DNA from: JAOUEE01 sp051011595
GTDB lineage: Bacteria > Actinomycetota > Acidimicrobiia > Acidimicrobiales > SHLQ01
Length of the DNA: 9,577 bases
Direction: 5' to 3'
Assembly (NCBI GenBank): GCA_051011595.1
Contig: JBPCTQ010000006.1
Coordinates: 1-9,577 of the forward strand
The notes beneath the pieces were generated by a model. That model was not told the origin of the DNA and ran no database searches. It saw only the letters and a program-made list of their open reading frames with translations. Positions 6,212 through 9,577 of this stretch are shown here, piece by piece (position 1 is the first letter of the stretch; each line of letters begins with the position of its first letter). The position numbers and the translations under genes are program-made.

Positions 6212-6673
6212 TCAGCCGCCGCCCATTTCTTCGGCGGCGCGTCGTTCCATCTCGTCGGGTGCGACTTCCTCGATGTGGGAGGCCACTCCCCAGCGATGAC
6301 CCCACGGGTCGACGAACTGGCCGGTGCGGTCGCCGAAGAACTGGTCTTCGACCGGCCTGATCTCGGTGGCGCCCAACTCGATGGCCTTCTGGAAGGTGGC
6401 GTCGACGTCGGGCACGTAGACCAGGAGCCACGTCGGTGTTCCGCCCACGGTGAGTGGGCCGAGAACGTTCATCTCGGGGTACTCATCGGAGATCATGATC
6501 ACCGAGTCGCCGATCTCGATCTCGGTGTGACCGATCTTGCCGCTCGGGTCGGCGATCCGCATCCGTTCGGTGGCGCCGAAAACGGCGACGTAGAACTCGA
6601 TGGCCGCGGCGGCACCGTCGATGGCCAGATACGGATTGACCCTGGGGTAGTTGTCGGGCAGGGGGTTCACCAT
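6212..6673 (-). CDS. VOC family protein (glyoxalase/PhnB-like)
   Basis: A 153-residue single-chain vicinal-oxygen-chelate protein. It has two beta-alpha-beta-beta-beta modules: NPYLAIDGAAAAIEFYVAVFGATE through GHTEIEIGDSVIMISDEYPE (about 13-67), then TWLLVYVPDVDATFQKAIELGA through FFGDRTGQFVDPWGHRWGVASHIEEV (about 81-137). This is the PhnB/YdcG-like branch. Members include metal-dependent lyases, bleomycin-type drug binders and proteins of unknown role; no substrate can be assigned. Start ATG 6673 is supported by GAGGAG (minus strand, 6680-6685) six bases upstream; an in-frame ATG at 6703 would add ten residues but overlaps that ribosome site. The gene is convergent with the nucleotidyltransferase and divergent from the solute-binding gene, so it is probably transcribed alone. 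Confidence 0.9.
   Translation of the reverse strand: MVNPLPDNYPRVNPYLAIDGAAAAIEFYVAVFGATERMRIADPSGKIGHTEIEIGDSVIMISDEYPEMNVLGPLTVGGTPTWLLVYVPDVDATFQKAIELGATEIRPVEDQFFGDRTGQFVDPWGHRWGVASHIEEVAPDEMERRAAEEMGGG
6215..6238. terminator. Possible hairpin between convergent genes
   Basis: GCCGCCG at 6215-6221 and CGGCGGC at 6232-6238 form a perfect seven-pair stem with a ten-base loop. It lies 15 bases past the nucleotidyltransferase stop and directly before the VOC stop codon on the opposite strand. There is no T-tract, and the arms encode Ala and Gly codons of the VOC protein, so chance is a real alternative. Confidence 0.3.
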
Positions 6674-6679
6674 GGTGCG

Positions 6680-6685
6680 CTCCTC
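6680..6685 (-). promoter_or_regulatory. Ribosome-binding site GAGGAG deciding the VOC start
   Basis: On the minus strand GAGGAG precedes ATG 6673 by six bases. This favours the 153-residue product over the longer in-frame readings upstream. Confidence 0.7.
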
Positions 6686-6766
6686 GTGGTCGACGCGGGC
6701 CATGTTCGCGCGCCGCTGTCGTGTGGTCGAGAGTCCGCAGGGTGGCGTCGCGTTCCGGTCTGTCGT

Positions 6767-6772
6767 TACCGT
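6767..6772 (+). promoter_or_regulatory. Candidate -10 box (TACCGT) for the solute-binding lipoprotein gene
   Basis: TACCGT fits TAnnnT and lies in the 129-nt divergent gap (6674-6802). It ends 30 bases before ATG 6803, the same spacing as TAGGGT before ATG 2779. The leader would contain the GGGGGAA ribosome-like site at 6788-6794. No clear -35 is seen. I see no convincing -10 for the divergent VOC gene in this gap. Confidence 0.3.
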
Positions 6773-6802
6773 CGGGTGACCGACCTCGGGGGAATCTCGA
6801 CC

Positions 6803-8185
6803 ATGACCACTCGGCGACCACACCTGTACCAGCTCGCCGCCGTGGTGATCGTGAGCCTGGTGGCGGCTGCGTGCACCAGCGACGGCGATGATCCGGCCAC
6901 GGCCACCGATGAGGTGGTGACGTCGAGCACGACGTCGGTCGCCACCGCCGAGACAGAACCGCCGGCGACCTCCGACGGGAGCGATGAGCCGGCGGAGGCG
7001 CTCACTGCCTCGCACCGCGGGGTCACCGCCGAGGCCATCACCATCGGAGTCGCCGCGGTCGACCTCGAACAGATCAACGACCTCTTCGGGCTGGACTTCG
7101 CCGTCACCCCGACCGAGGAGATGTACCAGGCCACCGTCGACGTGGTCAACGAGGCGGGTGGCATCAATGGCCGCGAGCTGCAGATCGAGTTCCGGGGCTT
7201 CCAACCGGTGGGGGCCGAAGGGGCCGACCAGGTGTGCCTCGAGTTGATGGAGGACGAGGAGGTGTTCGTGGTGATCGGTCAGTTCCTCCAGGACTCGATG
7301 TTGTGCATCACCGACACGTACGGGCATCCCTACGTGGGGCTGTTCGGCGAGACCCCGGAACGTCAGCAGAAGTCGGACGGCTTGTTCTTCGCAGTGGAGA
7401 TCTCGCAGGTCGATCAGCGCTCGGGCGGCACCCAGGCCATGGTCGATGCCGGCGACTTCGACGGTCGCAAGGTGGCCGTCGTGTGGGCTTCGGCGGCCGA
7501 TGCCGTCTACTTCGATGCCGTCGACCCGGTGCTCGATGCGGCCGGGGTGGATGTGGTGGCCGAGATCGAGGTCGATGCCTTCACCACCGACGAGGTGAAC
7601 AACGACGCGGCCTGGGACATCGCCATGGAACGAATACAGGCGGCCGAGGCCGATCTAGTCCTCAATCTCTCCGGAATCACCGGGGTGCTCGACGCGGTCG
7701 AGCGCAACGGGGCGCCGCAGATCGTCGCCCACACCAACGGCCAGGCCGCCGACGGCGCCACCGTGCTGGAGGAGTCGATCGCCGGTGAGGCCGTTCTCAG
7801 CAACAGTTTCGCGGTGACGACGTGGAAACCCGATCGGGACGAATCGTTGGCCGATGCCGGGGTGCAGGACTGCATCGCCGACTTCGAGGCCGCGTTCCCC
7901 GACATCGAGATCGACCTCACCAGCGACGACTGGGTGAACGCGTTCCGCAACACCTGTGCGGCCGTCGATCTCACTGCGCAGATTCTGCAAGCGGCCGGGC
8001 CCGACCTGAACCCCGAGACGTTCCGGACGGGTGGCGAGAGTCTGGGTGCCATCGACTTACCGGGTATGAGCGGTTCGTTCATCGGTCCCGAGTCGCACTC
8101 GGCCGGGGCGGTGCTCAGCCGCTACGAGTACGACGCCCAGACCAAGCAATACGTGAAGGTCGGCGAGCCGATACCGACCGGATAG
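6803..8185 (+). CDS. ABC-transporter-type solute-binding lipoprotein (Peripla_BP_6 / LivJ-like)
   Basis: A 460-residue lipoprotein. Residues 1-23 form a signal peptide (RR at 4-5, hydrophobic core 11-22) ending in VAAAC, with Cys24 as lipid anchor. A Thr/Ser/Asp/Glu-rich linker runs to about residue 68. The type I periplasmic-binding fold follows: ITIGVAAVD (79-87), VVNEAGGINGRELQIEF (114-130), VFVVIGQF, then KVAVVWAS opening the second lobe. Cys145/Cys168 and Cys357/Cys385 could form two disulfides; the first pair resembles the LivJ disulfide. Relatives capture branched-chain amino acids, amides, urea or aromatic acids; the ligand here is not predictable. ATG 6803 is chosen because it begins the signal peptide and has GGGGGAA eight bases upstream. 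No permease or ATPase gene is adjacent, so this is an orphan binding protein in the window. Confidence 0.88.
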   Translation: MTTRRPHLYQLAAVVIVSLVAAACTSDGDDPATATDEVVTSSTTSVATAETEPPATSDGSDEPAEALTASHRGVTAEAITIGVAAVDLEQINDLFGLDFAVTPTEEMYQATVDVVNEAGGINGRELQIEFRGFQPVGAEGADQVCLELMEDEEVFVVIGQFLQDSMLCITDTYGHPYVGLFGETPERQQKSDGLFFAVEISQVDQRSGGTQAMVDAGDFDGRKVAVVWASAADAVYFDAVDPVLDAAGVDVVAEIEVDAFTTDEVNNDAAWDIAMERIQAAEADLVLNLSGITGVLDAVERNGAPQIVAHTNGQAADGATVLEESIAGEAVLSNSFAVTTWKPDRDESLADAGVQDCIADFEAAFPDIEIDLTSDDWVNAFRNTCAAVDLTAQILQAAGPDLNPETFRTGGESLGAIDLPGMSGSFIGPESHSAGAVLSRYEYDAQTKQYVKVGEPIPTG

Positions 8186-8219
8186 GGCACTCGGTGGTGA
8201 GAGTCGACGGTGCTGAGAG

Positions 8220-8235
8220 CGGCGGACACTCGCCG
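8220..8235. terminator. Weak hairpin between convergent stops
   Basis: CGGCG (8220-8224) and CGCCG (8231-8235) form a five-pair stem with a six-base loop in the 53-nt gap between the solute-binding gene and the convergent sulfatase gene. There is no T-tract; it is a weak candidate. Confidence 0.22.
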
Positions 8236-8238
8236 TGA

Positions 8239-9495
8239 CTACTGGTCCTTGGGGAGCTCGCTCAGATGGCTGTGCAGGGTGACGTAGATGTCGAACATGG
8301 AGGGCGCATCGTCGAGTGAACGATCCAGGAGCAATGCGTCCTCGGCGCTGCCGTCGATTCGGCAGATCCCCTCGTCGACCAGCGCCGGCAGCCGTTCCCC
8401 GCCGGCTGCCCAGCGGATGATGGCGGCCTTGTTGGTGAAGATGATGGTGGCCGAGGTGTCGCCGTCGCCGGCGTGGTGGTCGAGCACGCTGCCGCGCAGC
8501 TCGATGGTGTGGCGGCCATCGGCCACCCCGGCAACGTCGATGCCGATTCGGAGCCGAAGGTCGGCCGTGCGCTCGGCGGCCAATCTCACCGCCGCGGTGG
8601 TGAGCAGCACCGAGGTGGGCAGCCCGGCGTAGATGCCCGACGGTGCCATCGAGAACTCCATGGGCAGCACCCCGTCGAGCTCGAGGGCGGCGGTGAGATA
8701 CCAGTTTCGCCAGGTGGCGTTGTGTTGTTCGAGCCCCCGGGCTCGATGGGCGGCGGCGCTGAGTCGGCGAGCCTCGGCGTCGCCGGGGTCAGACTTCAAC
8801 AGCCACCCCAACAACTCGATGGCCCATTGGTTGTCACCCTCGGCGTGGGCGCCGGCCGCGTTCTCCAGCAACGCCTGACGGCCGCCGGCCAGCTGCACGT
8901 ACCCTCGGGCTCGGCGTTCGACGGTGGCCGGATCGAAGTCGGTGACGGTGCCGGTGTTGAAGCCCAGATACCAGCTGTAGACCGACCGTGACGAGTGCGA
9001 CACCGCGCCGTAGCCCTCCACACCACAGTGGCGGTGCGCCGCCAGGTGGTCGGGCAGATCACCGATGCGTTCCACGATCTGGTCGGGATCGAGCCCATTG
9101 TTCATCCACCGAACGGTCTGGTCGTGCATCCAGGCGATCGAGTCGCGGTAGGCCAGCAGGTGTTCGGCGGCATCGTCGCTACCGACGATGCAGCGTCCGT
9201 GACTCTTGGCCAGCGCCTCGGCCGGGTAGGCCCGTAGGTTGTCGAGGGCATCGACCCACCGCTGGGCCGGCCGGGGGACGTCGCCCCGGATGGTGTACAC
9301 GTTGGGGTAACACTCGCCCTGCACGCACTCGGCGGTCTGGAGCACGCCGTGGTCGGGCAGCCACACACCGATCTCGGTGTTGGCCTCAGAGGGGATCCAC
9401 ACGATCTCCATGGGCACGCCGGCCACCTCCAGGTGGAGTTCGTCGTCGACCAACACGGTGGGAGGGATCAGCGTGCCGGCGCCCGAGAACGGCAC
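8239..9495 (-). CDS. Alkyl-sulfatase-like metallo-beta-lactamase protein, C-terminal part of an interrupted gene
   Basis: The first usable start after an in-frame TGA is GTG 9495, giving 418 residues that match the later two thirds of SdsA1/YjcS-type alkyl sulfatases. In order: the end of the metallo-beta-lactamase domain (IPSEANTEIGVWLP, 34-47, with Glu37 where SdsA1 has a metal-ligand Glu; SHG at 98-100, a likely late metal His), YRDSIAWMHDQTVRWMNNG (116-134), the dimerisation domain (YGAVSHSSRSVYSWYLGF, 162-179, to TWRNWYLTAALEL), and the C-terminal SCP2-like domain (about 290-418). Family enzymes hydrolyse alkyl sulfate esters such as SDS. The N-terminal HxHxDH metal motif is not in this reading, so this piece alone should be inactive. 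The codons upstream continue the family alignment, so the GTG is probably not the native start. Confidence 0.72.
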   Translation of the reverse strand: MPFSGAGTLIPPTVLVDDELHLEVAGVPMEIVWIPSEANTEIGVWLPDHGVLQTAECVQGECYPNVYTIRGDVPRPAQRWVDALDNLRAYPAEALAKSHGRCIVGSDDAAEHLLAYRDSIAWMHDQTVRWMNNGLDPDQIVERIGDLPDHLAAHRHCGVEGYGAVSHSSRSVYSWYLGFNTGTVTDFDPATVERRARGYVQLAGGRQALLENAAGAHAEGDNQWAIELLGWLLKSDPGDAEARRLSAAAHRARGLEQHNATWRNWYLTAALELDGVLPMEFSMAPSGIYAGLPTSVLLTTAAVRLAAERTADLRLRIGIDVAGVADGRHTIELRGSVLDHHAGDGDTSATIIFTNKAAIIRWAAGGERLPALVDEGICRIDGSAEDALLLDRSLDDAPSMFDIYVTLHSHLSELPKDQ

Positions 9496-9576
9496 GCCGG
9501 GTCCGACGCCGATGTGGATCCGGCCATCGGGCCCCTCGTGTAGAAGTGCTCATGGGTGGTACATTTCCCGAGCTCC
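9496..9576 (-). pseudogene. Upstream remnant of the alkyl-sulfatase gene with in-frame TGA (9550-9552); continues outside window
   Basis: Read in the same minus-strand frame as the sulfatase, this segment encodes GAREMYHP, then TGA, then ALLHEGPDGRIHIGVGPG joined directly to residue 1 of the downstream piece. From memory, SdsA1 reads RGQYQSGVMVPRG at this place; the alignment is gap-free, with Arg, Tyr and the later Gly matching, and the TGA falling on the Gly of YxxG. One base change from GGA would create it. The break may be a real nonsense mutation or an assembly error. The N-terminal catalytic part lies beyond the window. Confidence 0.55.
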
Positions 9577-9577
9577 C

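Noticed and set aside
6275..6802. Upstream in-frame extension of the solute-binding protein
   Set aside because: It would bury the lipoprotein signal peptide 176 residues inside the protein and run through the antisense of the VOC gene. ATG 6803 gives a clean signal peptide.
6674..7327. Upstream extension of the VOC gene to a 371-residue protein
   Set aside because: The extra part is antisense to the solute-binding gene and lacks VOC features. GAGGAG before ATG 6673 marks the real start.
9349..9543. Small plus-strand open frame at the right end
   Set aside because: It is antisense to the sulfatase gene, has no ribosome site or known motif, and is explained by the sulfatase reading on the other strand.

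Overview
The window is GC-rich, tightly packed DNA with 9 protein-coding loci, TAnnnT-type -10 boxes, some apparently leaderless starts, and lipoproteins with Thr/Ser/Asp/Glu-rich linkers. This fits a high-GC actinobacterium. My best guess is a member of Acidimicrobiia (Ilumatobacter-like), but that is inferred from style, not from a marker gene. I see no rRNA, tRNA, CRISPR array, insertion sequence or phage gene.

Layout. (1) 1-2706, plus strand: the tail of an FG-GAP/ASPIC-UnbV protein, a small GlcG/HbpS-like (DUF336) protein, and a lipoprotein of the vanadium haloperoxidase superfamily with all seven vanadate-pocket residues. The last two genes are 5 nt apart and look co-transcribed. (2) 2779-5294, plus strand: a Gfo/Idh/MocA oxidoreductase and a beta-lactamase-fold serine hydrolase, each with a strong Shine-Dalgarno site; they may form one transcript. 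(3) 5309-6199, plus strand: a compact module with an AT-rich promoter/operator, an XRE-type HTH protein, and an overlapping (TGATG) small nucleotidyltransferase. It reads as an HTH-nucleotidyltransferase toxin-antitoxin-like unit and is the most island-like piece here. (4) 6212-6673, minus strand: a VOC (glyoxalase/PhnB-like) protein, convergent with the module. (5) 6803-8185, plus strand: an orphan lipoprotein solute-binding protein, divergent from the VOC gene. (6) 8239 to the window end, minus strand: the C-terminal two thirds of an alkyl-sulfatase-type metallo-beta-lactamase protein. Its reading frame is broken by a TGA at 9550-9552, where the family has a glycine.

How the genes work together. 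Several products are probably exported or hydrolytic (haloperoxidase lipoprotein, UnbV protein, solute-binding lipoprotein, sulfatase), suggesting a cell that handles dissolved organic matter. Apart from the HTH/nucleotidyltransferase pair and the GlcG/haloperoxidase pair, I see no evidence for shared pathways. All gaps between genes are under 150 bases.
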